DNA of 38,619 nucleotides from positions 1-38,619 of the forward strand of contig NZ_JAGAYD010000215.1 in the NCBI RefSeq assembly GCF_017940685.1, written 5' to 3'. The DNA is from Butyrivibrio sp. (GTDB lineage: Bacteria > Bacillota > Clostridia > Lachnospirales > Lachnospiraceae). Positions 1 to 9,444 of the stretch are shown here, in pieces (position 1 is the stretch's first letter; each line of letters begins with the position of its first letter). Under the pieces are notes generated by a model. It did not search any database. It was given only the letters and a program-made list of their open reading frames with translations, and had not been told where the DNA came from. The position numbers were made by a program, and so were the translations under genes.

Positions 1-1359
1 TATAGGAATATGGACAGGGACAAGATACAGTTTGATTTCCTTGTCCACTATTCACCTGAAAAAACAGGAAAGAAGAGTCCGACTTCTGATGAACTGATGG
101 CAGTTCGAGAGCCGGACTATTTTGATAATAGCGTACATAAATTAGGGGGCAGGATATTCTGTCTTCCCAAGTTTACAGGTACCAATATCGTTGAGTACAG
201 AACTGCAATTAAGCGCTTTTTTGATACTCATCCCAATGAGTGGAAGGTTGTCCAGGGCCACATGACAAGCACTGCGTCAATTTATCTTCCTATTGCGAAA
301 AAAGCAGGAATACCAGTATGTATCGCTCACTCAAGAAGCGCCGGCGTAGACAACGGTATCAAGGGCTTTGCCACAAAGTTTTTGCGCAGTCCTCTTCACA
401 AGGAAGGCATAACTGATTACAATTTCGCCTGCTCAAGTGAAGCCGGGCTTTCAGTTTTTGGAAAAGAGCTTATGGACGCAGGAAAGGTCAGGATAATCCC
501 CAATGCCATTGACCTTAAGCGCTTTGCCTACAACGAGGAAAAGAGAAATGCCATCAGGCAGGAGCTTGGCGTATCAAACGCCATAGTCATCGGTCATGTT
601 GGCAGCTTTAGATATGCTAAAAATCACGAGTTTTTGCTGAATGTCTTTGCACAGGTATGCAGGCTCCTTGATAATGACGACCTCAACCAGTACAGCATGA
701 TGCATGGTATGAAGATCAAGCTTTTAATGCTTGGAAGAGGACCTTTGATGGAGGAGATGATGAAGCTCTCTGACAAGCTTCACATCAAAGACAGGTGCAT
801 CTTTGCAGGAAATAAGTCCAATGCCAGCGACTACTACCAGGCAATGGATTACTTCTGCTTCCCTTCAAGATATGAAGGACTTCCTGGAAGCGTTGTGGAG
901 GCTCAGGCAGCAGGACTTCAGTGTCTTGTATCTGACACCATCACCAAAGAGGTTTGCGTAACCGAGCTTGTATCTGTTCGCAGCATAACTTCCCAGCCCC
1001 GCGACTGGGCAAGAAAGATCTTAGATGATCTGATGCTCAGGGAAGATTATCAGCCGGATGCACTTATGGAGGAGATCAAGGTCAATGAGACCTTCACCAA
1101 GATAGCAGGCGAAAGGCGTGAGAGCGTATTTGAACAAGAGGATGCTCCTGACATTGATATGCTGGATAATGGCACAGGATTTGAAGCCTTAAACATCCCT
1201 GAAGCAGCTCCCAGCCATCACCACAGAGCCATTGAGTATTCAATTGGTGACAGGGCCCAGAGCAGTGACTACATACTTGGCAAGCTAAAGGCTGCAGGTT
1301 TTGATGTTAAGTCCCAGGCCAAGATGATGGCCTACTTCTATGAGAGAGGACATTTTTAA
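1..1359 (+). CDS. GT4 glycosyltransferase, CapH-like, 5' end missing
   Basis: This is a retaining GT-B glycosyltransferase of family GT4, probably adding a sugar to a lipid-linked glycan at the cytoplasmic membrane face. The frame is open from base 1 and reads Y-R-N before the first ATG at position 10; CapH-like enzymes carry this YRNMDRDKIQFDF segment some residues inside the protein after a glycine-rich N-terminal loop. The true start is therefore upstream of the window and the ATG at 10 is internal. Counting from that ATG, the C-terminal Rossmann half begins near 194 (GHVGSFRYAKNH) and the EX7E donor-site motif is E289 to E297. Residues about 360-420 form an acidic, low-complexity stretch with an HHH run, longer than I expect for the family. 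The stop overlaps the next start (TAATG). The acceptor and donor sugars cannot be told. Confidence 0.9.
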   Translation, partial: YRNMDRDKIQFDFLVHYSPEKTGKKSPTSDELMAVREPDYFDNSVHKLGGRIFCLPKFTGTNIVEYRTAIKRFFDTHPNEWKVVQGHMTSTASIYLPIAKKAGIPVCIAHSRSAGVDNGIKGFATKFLRSPLHKEGITDYNFACSSEAGLSVFGKELMDAGKVRIIPNAIDLKRFAYNEEKRNAIRQELGVSNAIVIGHVGSFRYAKNHEFLLNVFAQVCRLLDNDDLNQYSMMHGMKIKLLMLGRGPLMEEMMKLSDKLHIKDRCIFAGNKSNASDYYQAMDYFCFPSRYEGLPGSVVEAQAAGLQCLVSDTITKEVCVTELVSVRSITSQPRDWARKILDDLMLREDYQPDALMEEIKVNETFTKIAGERRESVFEQEDAPDIDMLDNGTGFEALNIPEAAPSHHHRAIEYSIGDRAQSSDYILGKLKAAGFDVKSQAKMMAYFYERGHF

Positions 1360-2552
1360 TGGGTTCTTTGGAAAAGAAAAATCTCATGCTGATAGTTCCT
1401 ATGCTGCATCAGGGCGGATTTGAGAGAGTCTGTGTCAAAACAGCAAGACTTTTGCAGGACGTCTACAATGTCCATATTCTTTTGTTTACAAAAAAGGACA
1501 TGCACTACGATGTATCTGGTCTTGATGTGATAGACATTGATGTGCCAGCAAGGGATGGCAAGGTTAATAAAGTTGTAAACCTTATAAAGAGAATAGGTAA
1601 GGTCCGCAGGATCAAAAAGGACCTTCACATTGACTATTCTTACAGCTTTGGATCATCTGCCAATTATGTCAATTCTCTTTCGGGCGTGGGAGAAGTTCTT
1701 TTGACAGGACTAAGAGGTCAGGTTGATCTTGAAAATCCATCTCAGATAAAGCTCTTTACAAAAAAGTCTACCTGTGTATTGTCCTGCTCCAAGGATATTG
1801 TAAGGCAGCTTTCAGAGAATTTTGGTTATGATAAGAGCCTTTGTATATACAACCCTGTTGATATTAAGGAACTTGAGAATAAGGCAAAAGAGCCTGTAAC
1901 TGACTTCCCGTTTCAAGGAGATGTACAGGTCATTTCCTGCATGGGAAGAGATGACTATCAGAAGGGCACCTGGCATCTTGTTAAGGCCTTTTACCTGGCT
2001 TCGAAAAATAACGACAGGCTCCGTCTCCTTATCCTGGGAGATGGCCCATGGACTAATTACAAAAAACTTGTTGAAGCCTATAAAATCTCAGACAAGGTGG
2101 CCTTTATGGGAGCTAAGCCCAACCCGTTCCCATATGTTATAGCCTCAGATCTTTATGTGTGCCCCAGTAACCATGAGGGATTTCCCAACGCTGTTCTGGA
2201 AGCTATGGCCCTTCAAAAGCCTGTCATTTCAACGGATTGTAAGACCGGACCAAGGGAAATCCTATTATCAGATAAAGAGTATAAGTCCCTTTCTGACAAG
2301 CAGGGGCTAAATAGCATAACAGAGCCTGTTCGCGGCGATTATGGTATACTAGTTCCAAATGTAGATGAAACAGAAAACTTTGATCCGGACTTTATCACAA
2401 AAGAGGAAGAGATGCTCTCTAAAGAGATTGAGAGCATAATGGCAGATAAAGAGGTGCTTTCGGATTATGCGAAAAGAGCCTATGAAAGAGCAGGACTCTT
2501 TTCACCGGAGCAGTATAAAGAGAATTTGATCAGGATTTTTGAAAGCCTATGA
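1359..2552 (+). CDS. GT4 glycosyltransferase
   Basis: A 397-residue GT-B glycosyltransferase for the glycan locus. The N-terminal half starts with the acceptor-side pattern L-x-Q-G-G-F-E-R-V near residues 16-24, a common GT4 hallmark. The donor half has MGRDDYQKG near 195-203, LGDGP near 226-230 and the EX7E motif E273 to E281 in NHEGFPNAVLEAM. Its start codon shares a base with the preceding stop codon (TAATG), and its last codons overlap the next gene (ATGA), so translation of genes 1 to 3 is probably coupled. An insert of about 35 residues (roughly 302-345) lies after the EX7E motif, between ILLSDKEYKS and the LVPNVDE segment. There is no signal peptide or membrane span, so it should be cytoplasmic or membrane-peripheral. 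Family assignment is firm; sugar specificity is unknown. Confidence 0.9.
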   Translation: MGSLEKKNLMLIVPMLHQGGFERVCVKTARLLQDVYNVHILLFTKKDMHYDVSGLDVIDIDVPARDGKVNKVVNLIKRIGKVRRIKKDLHIDYSYSFGSSANYVNSLSGVGEVLLTGLRGQVDLENPSQIKLFTKKSTCVLSCSKDIVRQLSENFGYDKSLCIYNPVDIKELENKAKEPVTDFPFQGDVQVISCMGRDDYQKGTWHLVKAFYLASKNNDRLRLLILGDGPWTNYKKLVEAYKISDKVAFMGAKPNPFPYVIASDLYVCPSNHEGFPNAVLEAMALQKPVISTDCKTGPREILLSDKEYKSLSDKQGLNSITEPVRGDYGILVPNVDETENFDPDFITKEEEMLSKEIESIMADKEVLSDYAKRAYERAGLFSPEQYKENLIRIFESL

Positions 2553-3649
2553 AGACAATAGCATTTCACGTAAGCAGCCTTGCCCAGGGCGGCGCAGAGC
2601 GAGTAGTGGCAAATCTTGCAAACAGGTTTGCACAGGATGGCTTTAACGTCTATGTGGCAACAGAGGAGTACGGGAATAATGAGTTTACCCTTGATCCAAA
2701 GGTAAAAAGGATCCATGTGGGACTTAAAGAAGAGGACGAAAAGAAAAACAGGATAGTTAAATTCCTTATCAGGGTGAAATACTTAAAGAGCTTTGTCAAA
2801 GAGTATAAGCCCGATGTCCTTGTGGCCTTTGCTCACAGATGTAACTACAGGGCTCTGATGGCAGCAGGTAATAGCAATGTCCCTGTGGTGATATCCATAA
2901 GGATCAACCCTGTTGGCTACTATGATGCATTTTCAGATACTGTTCAGATAAAATGGCTGTTTCCAAAGGCTGCCGGCTGTGTTTATCAGACTAAGGAGCA
3001 GAAGGACTGGTTTAAGCCATATCTGCAGGATAATTCCCGTATCATCATGAACCCCATAAATCCCAAGTACTTTGGAAATCCACTTCCAAAGGTCAGGGAA
3101 AAAGCAGTTATGCATCACGCAAGGCTTGTGGATTTTAAAAATCAGCCAATGCTTGTAAGGGCGTTTTTAAAGGTTCATGAAAAACATCCGGATTATGTTC
3201 TTAAGATCTTTGGTCCTGATTCCGGAGACGGAACAAAAGAGATCTTAGAGAAACTCATCCGTGATAACAATGCGGAAAGCTATGTTCTTTTAATGGGCGC
3301 CAGCAGCGACCTTGAAAAAGAGATACCAAAGGGAGAGATATACGCATATTCTTCGGACTATGAAGGAATGCCCAATTCTCTTTTGGAGGCAATGGCCATG
3401 GGAATGCCTGTGGTATCAACAGACTGCCCATGCGGCGGGCCAAGAGCGGTTATCCGCGATGGCGAAAATGGATTCCTTATTCCGGTTGGGGATGAGGATG
3501 CCCTTACTGACAGGATGAACAGGCTTATAGAAGATAAGGAGCTTTCAAAGCGCTTTTCAGAAAATGCCAGAAAGATAGAAGATGTTGCCAGCATGGAGGC
3601 AATCTACAAACAGTGGAAAGACTACCTTGAAGAGGTTACCAGTAAATAA
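2549..3649 (+). CDS. GT4 glycosyltransferase (paralogue of the 8225 gene)
   Basis: A 366-residue GT4 glycosyltransferase. Residues 9-19 read SSLAQGGAERV, the usual N-terminal glycine-rich acceptor loop, and the EX7E motif is E272 to E280 in YEGMPNSLLEAM, followed by a STDCPCGGPR block. This block and the following GENG-PVGDE stretch are almost the same as in the GT4 gene at 8225-9442, and both genes are followed directly by an asparagine-synthase gene, so the two look like copies of one ancestral gene pair. It starts four bases inside the previous gene (ATGA) and ends three bases before the next start, which supports a single mRNA. It probably adds a hexose or a modified sugar, but the sequence does not show which. 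Confidence 0.9.
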   Translation: MKTIAFHVSSLAQGGAERVVANLANRFAQDGFNVYVATEEYGNNEFTLDPKVKRIHVGLKEEDEKKNRIVKFLIRVKYLKSFVKEYKPDVLVAFAHRCNYRALMAAGNSNVPVVISIRINPVGYYDAFSDTVQIKWLFPKAAGCVYQTKEQKDWFKPYLQDNSRIIMNPINPKYFGNPLPKVREKAVMHHARLVDFKNQPMLVRAFLKVHEKHPDYVLKIFGPDSGDGTKEILEKLIRDNNAESYVLLMGASSDLEKEIPKGEIYAYSSDYEGMPNSLLEAMAMGMPVVSTDCPCGGPRAVIRDGENGFLIPVGDEDALTDRMNRLIEDKELSKRFSENARKIEDVASMEAIYKQWKDYLEEVTSK

Positions 3650-3652
3650 ACT

Positions 3653-5596
3653 ATGTGCGGAATAAGCGGCTTTTTTTCAAAACGAGATATATCTTCAGAA
3701 GAGCTTCGGATCATGAACGACACTATGTATCACAGAGGCCCTGATGACAGCGGAGTTGAGATCTATGAAGGCACAGGTGGCTACCGTATAGGTTTTGCCC
3801 AGAGGAGACTTGCGATACTTGACTTATCTCCCTTGGGGCATCAGCCTATGCACTCCCACAATGGAAGAGTATCAATAGTCTATAACGGCGAGATTTACAA
3901 TTTCCTTGAGCTTAAAGAGGAGCTAACAGACTACCCTTTTAAGTCAAGCTGTGACACTGAGGTTATCATTGCAGCATACCTTAAGTGGGGCATTGACATG
4001 GTGGATCACATCAATGGAATGTTCGCCATGGCTATCTTCGACAGGGAAACAGGAGATGTTTATCTTATAAGGGACAGGATAGGCAAGAAGCCTCTGTACT
4101 ACTGGCTCGATGGAGAAAACATTGTGTTTGCTTCTGAGCTTAAGCCTATCATGAAGTGTCCTGGCTTTAAGGGCGAGATAAGACGCCAGATCATACCAAG
4201 ATATCTCTACAATCAGTATATTGCAGCTCCGGAAACCATCTTTACAGATGTGTACAAGCTGGAGGCTGGTGGAATACTTAAGTTCAATAGCGGAAACCTC
4301 AAGAAGTGGAAATACTGGGATATTAAAAAGGTTTACCAGGAGATGTCTAGGGATAAGGTTGGAAGCTACGAAGAAGCCAAGGAAGGTTTAAAAGCAAGAC
4401 TTCAGAAGGCAGTAGTATCAAGAATGATCGCAGATGTACCTCTTGGAACATTCCTTTCAGGAGGCTATGACTCATCCCTTGTGACAGCTATGGCCCAGGA
4501 GTTTTCTAACGAACCGGTCAAGACCTTTAGTATTGGTTTTGATGTGCCACAGTTCAACGAAGCTGAGCATGCCAAAAAGGTATCAGAGTACCTTGGCACT
4601 GACCACACAGAAATCTATATTTCTGAAAGAGAGATGTTTGATCTTGTAAACAGCATCCCTCAGTATTATGATGAGCCTTTTGCAGACAGCTCACAGATAC
4701 CTTCAATGCTTGTCAGCAAGCTTGCGAAAAAAGATGTCACAGTTGCCCTTTCAGGTGATGGGGGCGATGAGTTCTTTTGCGGCTACAATGTTTACGACAA
4801 TGTATGGCAGGCCCAGATGCTGGACATCCCAGGTGCTATCGTTAATGGCATAGGCCAGATCCCGTTTGGAAGCGGAAAACTTCTTGATAAGATGCCCTTC
4901 AGGGTAAGGGTTGTGGCAGGAAACAGAGACCCTGAGACCAAGACCCAGCTTGTTTCCGAGGGCTATGTAAGAAGCTCCCACGCTTTTATATCAGGAAGGC
5001 AAGAGCTTGATATGCCTGTATCAGCTATGGAGTATCTAAATACAGATTTTAACCTAGGAATAAATGAAGCACCGGTTCTGTATCCCACAGAGTCTCTCTA
5101 TGGAGTGGGTAACTTCCAGGTAAGGAGAATGCTCCTTGATATGGACACATACCTTCCTGATGACATCTTAGTCAAGATGGACAGGGCATCCATGAAGTAC
5201 TCTTTAGAGAACAGATGCCCGATCCTTGATAAAGAGGTAATGGAGTATTCATTCAGGATTCCCCACAAATTCAAGTATTACCATGGAGACAAGAAGCATA
5301 TCCTTAAGGATATTGCCTATGACTATATTCCAAGAGAAATGCTTGACAGACCCAAGACCGGCTTTGGGGTTCCTCTTGATAACTGGATGAGAGGACCATT
5401 AAAGGAGGCTCTTTTGGATTATTCCGAGAGCTCATACCTTAAAAAGCAGGGAATATTTGATGTTAACTTTGTCAGCAGATTTATTAACGACTATGTTGTA
5501 AAGGGCGATGGTGGTCCTGCAACCGGAGCTAACTTTAGTAAGGTTGCCTGGTCATTCTTTGCCTTCCAGCAGTGGTACAACTACTATATGGAGTGA
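3653..5596 (+). CDS. asnB: Glutamine-dependent asparagine-synthase-type amidotransferase (copy 1)
   Basis: A 647-residue class II glutamine amidotransferase fused to an ATP-pyrophosphatase synthase domain. Cys2 after the removed Met is the glutaminase nucleophile (MCGISGF); RGPDD near 29-33 and the YNGEIYNF block belong to the same domain (about 1-220). The synthase domain carries the pyrophosphate loop SGGYDS at 269-274, where most relatives have SGG(V/L/I)DS, and a SGDGGDE motif near 369-375. In polysaccharide loci, members of this family are thought to convert the carboxylate of a uronic-acid residue to an amide (as proposed for WbpS-type proteins) rather than make asparagine. The context here, between glycosyltransferases and an acyltransferase and with a second copy in the locus, favours that role, but this is inference. 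The length suits AsnB. Confidence 0.88.
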   Translation: MCGISGFFSKRDISSEELRIMNDTMYHRGPDDSGVEIYEGTGGYRIGFAQRRLAILDLSPLGHQPMHSHNGRVSIVYNGEIYNFLELKEELTDYPFKSSCDTEVIIAAYLKWGIDMVDHINGMFAMAIFDRETGDVYLIRDRIGKKPLYYWLDGENIVFASELKPIMKCPGFKGEIRRQIIPRYLYNQYIAAPETIFTDVYKLEAGGILKFNSGNLKKWKYWDIKKVYQEMSRDKVGSYEEAKEGLKARLQKAVVSRMIADVPLGTFLSGGYDSSLVTAMAQEFSNEPVKTFSIGFDVPQFNEAEHAKKVSEYLGTDHTEIYISEREMFDLVNSIPQYYDEPFADSSQIPSMLVSKLAKKDVTVALSGDGGDEFFCGYNVYDNVWQAQMLDIPGAIVNGIGQIPFGSGKLLDKMPFRVRVVAGNRDPETKTQLVSEGYVRSSHAFISGRQELDMPVSAMEYLNTDFNLGINEAPVLYPTESLYGVGNFQVRRMLLDMDTYLPDDILVKMDRASMKYSLENRCPILDKEVMEYSFRIPHKFKYYHGDKKHILKDIAYDYIPREMLDRPKTGFGVPLDNWMRGPLKEALLDYSESSYLKKQGIFDVNFVSRFINDYVVKGDGGPATGANFSKVAWSFFAFQQWYNYYME

Positions 5597-5608
5597 GGAA
5601 CTTAGCAG

Positions 5609-7132
5609 ATGCAGTTTAATTCCTTTATCTTTATACTGTGCTTTCTCCCTCTGACTGTAGTCTTTTACTTTGGGCTTAACAGCCTGGGGAAAAAGAAGCT
5701 GTCGCAGGCTTTTTTGCTACTGATGTCCCTGTGGTTTTATGGCTACTTTAATGCAAGCTACCTGCTTGTTATCTGCAGCAGTATCACCGTTAATTTCCTG
5801 CTCTCAAGGGCCATGGAAAAAGTGGGTGATAGGGAGGGCAGGAAGAAGGGGCTTTTAGTACTTGGGATATTATTTAACGTATCCCTGATTTTCTATTTTA
5901 AGTACTACGACTTTTTTATCTCCAATATCAACGCGGTCTTTGGAAGCGACTTTGTGCTTAAGGACATAGTTCTTCCTTTAGGGATCAGTTTTTTTACCTT
6001 CCAGCAGATTTCCTTTATTGTGGACTCCTACAGGGGTGAGACCAAAGGGTATTCGTTTCTTGAATATGCCCTTTTTGTGGCGTATTTCCCCCAGCTGGTT
6101 GCTGGTCCCATAGTCCTTCACTCTGAGCTTATCCCACAGTTTCGTGATGAGAGAAAAAGAAAAGTCGATTTTGATAATCTCTCCAAGGGCATAATGCTCT
6201 TTTCAAGGGGCCTTGCCAAGAAAGTCCTGATCGCAGACACTTTCGGGGCAGCGGTTACCTGGGGATTTGATCATGCAAATATCTTTGTTGGTGAGGACGC
6301 CCTTAGATTCTATGAGATCATCATCGTGATGCTCTCTTATACCTTCCAGATTTACTTTGACTTTAGCGGCTACAGCGACATGGCAACGGGACTTGGGTGC
6401 ATGTTCAATTTCAACATCCCAATGAACTTTAACTCGCCCTACAAGGCCCTGTCCATTGCAGATTTCTGGAAGAGATGGCACATGACCCTCACAAGGTTTC
6501 TTACCCAGTACATCTACATCCCCCTTGGTGGCAACAGGAAGGGGAAGGTCAGGACCTATATAAATATAATGATCGTCTTTTTAGTGAGCGGTATCTGGCA
6601 CGGTGCCAACTGGACATTTATCCTGTGGGGTATCATTCACGGGCTTGGGCAGTGCTTTAACAAAGTGACAAGTGGCTTTAACAGGAAGATAATGGAAGTG
6701 GCAGGTAGAGGCAAGCTCGGATTTCTTTTCACCGGCGTTATAAAAGCCATAGAGTGGGCAGTGACCTTTGCCTTTGTTAACGTGGCGTGGCTCCTTTTCA
6801 GGGCTGATTCTGTATCCCAGTGGATAAGCATATTAAAAAGGCTTGGAGTTCATTACTATGACACCAGGTCAGAGCTTCTTGACTGCTTCAGGATCCCCAA
6901 GCTTACCTATGTGTTTGAAGCTCTTGGAGTTCCAAACGCCGATGATGTTGTATTAAAGCTTAGCCTGTATGGCGTGATGGCACTGGCATTTATCATATGC
7001 CTTTGCTTTAAGAATAACTATGAGAGAGAGTATAAGAGAAACTGGTGGTCCATGGCGTTCACGCTGCTGATCCTGGTTGCATCTGTTCTTTCTCTTAGCA
7101 GGATATCAACCTTCCTGTATTTTAACTTCTGA
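5609..7132 (+). CDS. MBOAT-family membrane O-acyltransferase, AlgI-like
   Basis: A 507-residue polytopic membrane protein of the MBOAT family, which moves an acyl (often acetyl) group across the membrane to a surface glycan. The two family histidines are visible: H291 in FWKRWHMTLTRF and the expected catalytic H331 in SGIWHGANW. The segment IYFDFSGYSDMATGLG ahead of them is typical of the AlgI/DltB/PatA branch. It has about 10-12 hydrophobic spans. The next gene encodes a membrane-anchored SGNH-like protein, matching the AlgI-AlgX, DltB-DltD and PatA-PatB pairings in which the MBOAT protein hands the acyl group to an extracytoplasmic partner. It lies twelve bases after the first asnB and probably belongs to the same transcript. 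The acyl donor and the acceptor sugar are unknown. Confidence 0.92.
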   Translation: MQFNSFIFILCFLPLTVVFYFGLNSLGKKKLSQAFLLLMSLWFYGYFNASYLLVICSSITVNFLLSRAMEKVGDREGRKKGLLVLGILFNVSLIFYFKYYDFFISNINAVFGSDFVLKDIVLPLGISFFTFQQISFIVDSYRGETKGYSFLEYALFVAYFPQLVAGPIVLHSELIPQFRDERKRKVDFDNLSKGIMLFSRGLAKKVLIADTFGAAVTWGFDHANIFVGEDALRFYEIIIVMLSYTFQIYFDFSGYSDMATGLGCMFNFNIPMNFNSPYKALSIADFWKRWHMTLTRFLTQYIYIPLGGNRKGKVRTYINIMIVFLVSGIWHGANWTFILWGIIHGLGQCFNKVTSGFNRKIMEVAGRGKLGFLFTGVIKAIEWAVTFAFVNVAWLLFRADSVSQWISILKRLGVHYYDTRSELLDCFRIPKLTYVFEALGVPNADDVVLKLSLYGVMALAFIICLCFKNNYEREYKRNWWSMAFTLLILVASVLSLSRISTFLYFNF

Positions 7133-7140
7133 TAAAAGAG

Positions 7141-8244
7141 ATGACTATGACCGGTAAGAAATGGTTTGGAACTTTTTTAATACTGTTTATGGCTGCTTTG
7201 GTGCTTGTGGGAAGCGTGGTGGCTTATGTGGATCCTTTCTTCCACTACAGGGCTCCAAGGGACTTCTTTTTCTACAAGCTCTATGATCAGAGATCCCAGA
7301 ACGATGGCATTACCAAAAACTTTGAATACGATGCCATGGTAACTGGAACATCCATGGCTGAGAACTTTAAAACATCGCAGTTTGATGAGCTTTTTGGCAC
7401 TGACTCTGTGAAGATCATCTATGCAGGTGCAACCTACAAGGAGATCAATGACAACATAAGAGTCGCCTATGAAACCGGACATGCACTTAAGTACGTGTTC
7501 AGACCCATCGACTATTCACTGCTCCTTAGGGATAAGGATGAGATGAGGATGGACATGGGTGAATACCCTGTATGGCTCACCAATAAAAATATCTTTGATG
7601 ATGTTAAGTACCTCTTAAACCGTGATGTTATTGTAAGCTATACTCTTCCTGCAATTGCCAAGTACTTCATGGGAGCAGAACCCGGTGTTACATCCTTTGA
7701 TGAATACAGCTACACCGGAGATGAGAACGATTATTCAAGGGATTCAGCTTTAGATGGCAGAAACGGAAAGAGCTTTGGAGAGCCAGTAGAGACCTTTGAG
7801 GCAACAAATGATGAGATACTGATGACGTATGCAAACGTGGACCAGAACATCGTTTCACTTGCAAAAGAGCATCCGGAGACTACCTTTATTTATTTCTTCC
7901 CGCCATATTCCATGGCCTACTGGGGCGGACTTAGGGAAGAAGGGGAGCTTTCTAAATACTTAGAGCTCATTAAGATATCTGCAGCTGCTATGCTTGAGTG
8001 CGACAACATCCACGTTTACAGCTTTGCCTATCAGCTTGATGTTACAAGTGATCTTGAAAACTATCGTGATGTGGCTCACTACAGCCCTGAGATAAATGAC
8101 CTTATAGAATCAGAAATCGCTGCAATTGAAAACGGCGGAATAAGCGCAGATAAGTGGAATCTACGTATAACCACAGATAACCTTGATAGCTTCTTTGACG
8201 GACTTTATAAGCTTTTGGAGAACTATGACTACAACTCGCTTTGA
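7141..8244 (+). CDS. Membrane-anchored SGNH/DltD-like acyl-transfer partner of the MBOAT protein
   Basis: A 367-residue protein with one hydrophobic N-terminal segment (about residues 9-30) and the rest predicted outside the membrane. A GTS motif (G69-T70-S71) after a hydrophobic strand, and D310-x-x-H313 in RDVAHYSP near the C-terminus, have the spacing of an SGNH-type Ser-Asp-His triad. This is the arrangement of AlgX, DltD and PatB, which accept an acyl group from an MBOAT channel protein and place it on a glycan. The gene follows the MBOAT gene after an eight-base gap. I infer that it is the O-acylation effector of this locus. Overall similarity to named members is weak beyond these motifs, so a non-catalytic scaffold role is possible. 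Its 3' end overlaps the next gene by 20 bases. Confidence 0.75.
   Translation: MTMTGKKWFGTFLILFMAALVLVGSVVAYVDPFFHYRAPRDFFFYKLYDQRSQNDGITKNFEYDAMVTGTSMAENFKTSQFDELFGTDSVKIIYAGATYKEINDNIRVAYETGHALKYVFRPIDYSLLLRDKDEMRMDMGEYPVWLTNKNIFDDVKYLLNRDVIVSYTLPAIAKYFMGAEPGVTSFDEYSYTGDENDYSRDSALDGRNGKSFGEPVETFEATNDEILMTYANVDQNIVSLAKEHPETTFIYFFPPYSMAYWGGLREEGELSKYLELIKISAAAMLECDNIHVYSFAYQLDVTSDLENYRDVAHYSPEINDLIESEIAAIENGGISADKWNLRITTDNLDSFFDGLYKLLENYDYNSL
8217..8220 (+). promoter_or_regulatory. Ribosome binding site deciding the 8225 start
   Basis: GGAG four bases before the ATG at 8225, inside the 3' end of the SGNH-like gene. It favours 8225 over the in-frame ATG at 8183, which would add 14 residues unlike any GT4 N-terminus. 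The ATG at 8244 that overlaps the stop codon is in another frame. Confidence 0.5.
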
Positions 8245-9442
8245 TGGAAAAAAGCATATTGCCATGTATATTGGCTCCCTTCAAAAGGGTGGCGCGGAAA
8301 GGGTTATGTGTAACCTGGCGGACTACTTTTTTGAAGAGGGCTATAAGGTGACTCTTGTAACCACCTACCTGGCTGTAGAGGAGCACGACGTAAGACATGC
8401 AGCCTGGAAAAGAGTTCCTGCAGGGGCAGACGGCGCAGAGCTTGTCATGGACATGGATGAAAATCCTGCATGGGTTGACCCAAAAGGCGGCGAAGCTGGC
8501 GGAATAGAGAGAGTCTTTTCAGCTCTCCTTAAGTCAGAACAAAAGGACCGCATTACAAACTTCAGGCTCCGCCACAGTAAACTGCGACAGGTCTGGAAGA
8601 AGATAGATCCGGACCTCATTCTTAGCTTTAGTGGCAAGAATAATATAATGGCGCTGTCCACTGCCACAAGAGATGGCTATAAGGTTGTGGTATCCTGCAG
8701 AGCTGATCCTGATATAGAGTACGGCTCAAAGAGTATGAGAGCAGCCATGCTGGCTACCTTTGGAAGGGCAGCAGGAATAGTTGTCCAGTCAAATGGAGCC
8801 AGGGACAGGTTCCCATCTTTCATACAAAAGAAATGCACCATTTTGCCAAACTCCATCAATCCCTCATTTATGAGAAAGAGATATATTGGAGAGAGGGAAA
8901 AGAGCATAGTCATGGTGGCAAGGCTCCATTTCAACAAGAACCATGCAATGGTCATGGAGGCCTTTAAGGAAGCTACTGAAAATGATCACAAGGATTTTAA
9001 GCTGATCTTTTACGGAGATGGTCCGGAGAGAGCAAAGCTCCAAAGGCTTTCGGTTTCTCTGGGAGTGGAAGATAGGGTGATCTTTAAAGGCAATGTGACG
9101 CATGTTGCTGAGCATATAGAAAAGGCCATGATATTTATCCTGGCTTCAGACCATGAGGGAATGCCCAATTCTCTCATTGAGTCCATGTCTTTAGGGCTTG
9201 CCTGCATCTCAACAGACTGCCCCTGCGGCGGTCCAAGAGATCTTATAAGGAATGGCGAAAATGGGATCCTTGTGCCAGTTGGGGACAAGAAGGCCATTGC
9301 TGAAGCTATAAAGCGTCTCATAGAAGACGATTCTTACAGAGAACTGTTAGGAAATAACGCAACTAAGCTTCAGGAGAGACTATCTCCTGATGTTGTAAAT
9401 GGAATGTGGAAAGAATACTTTGAGAGAGTAATGGGTTCATAA
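8225..9442 (+). CDS. GT4 glycosyltransferase (paralogue of the 2549 gene)
   Basis: A 405-residue GT4 glycosyltransferase. The chosen start gives MTTTRFDGKKHIAMYIGSLQ, which leads straight into the family loop SLQKGGAERV. The donor half has FYGDGPERA near 262-270 and the EX7E motif E311 to E319 in HEGMPNSLIESM, followed by STDCPCGGPR. The C-terminal half closely resembles that of the GT4 at 2549-3649. A region of about 30 extra residues (near 60-95), absent from that paralogue, lies in the acceptor domain and may reflect a changed acceptor. It is followed two bases later by a second asparagine-synthase gene. Cytoplasmic, with no signal or membrane span. The sugar is unknown. Confidence 0.88.
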   Translation: MTTTRFDGKKHIAMYIGSLQKGGAERVMCNLADYFFEEGYKVTLVTTYLAVEEHDVRHAAWKRVPAGADGAELVMDMDENPAWVDPKGGEAGGIERVFSALLKSEQKDRITNFRLRHSKLRQVWKKIDPDLILSFSGKNNIMALSTATRDGYKVVVSCRADPDIEYGSKSMRAAMLATFGRAAGIVVQSNGARDRFPSFIQKKCTILPNSINPSFMRKRYIGEREKSIVMVARLHFNKNHAMVMEAFKEATENDHKDFKLIFYGDGPERAKLQRLSVSLGVEDRVIFKGNVTHVAEHIEKAMIFILASDHEGMPNSLIESMSLGLACISTDCPCGGPRDLIRNGENGILVPVGDKKAIAEAIKRLIEDDSYRELLGNNATKLQERLSPDVVNGMWKEYFERVMGS

Positions 9443-9444
9443 CT

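Noticed and set aside
8183-8224. Upstream ATG giving a 419-residue GT4
   Set aside because: It would lengthen the overlap with the SGNH-like gene to 62 bases and add residues unlike a GT4 N-terminus; the ATG at 8225 has a GGAG site.
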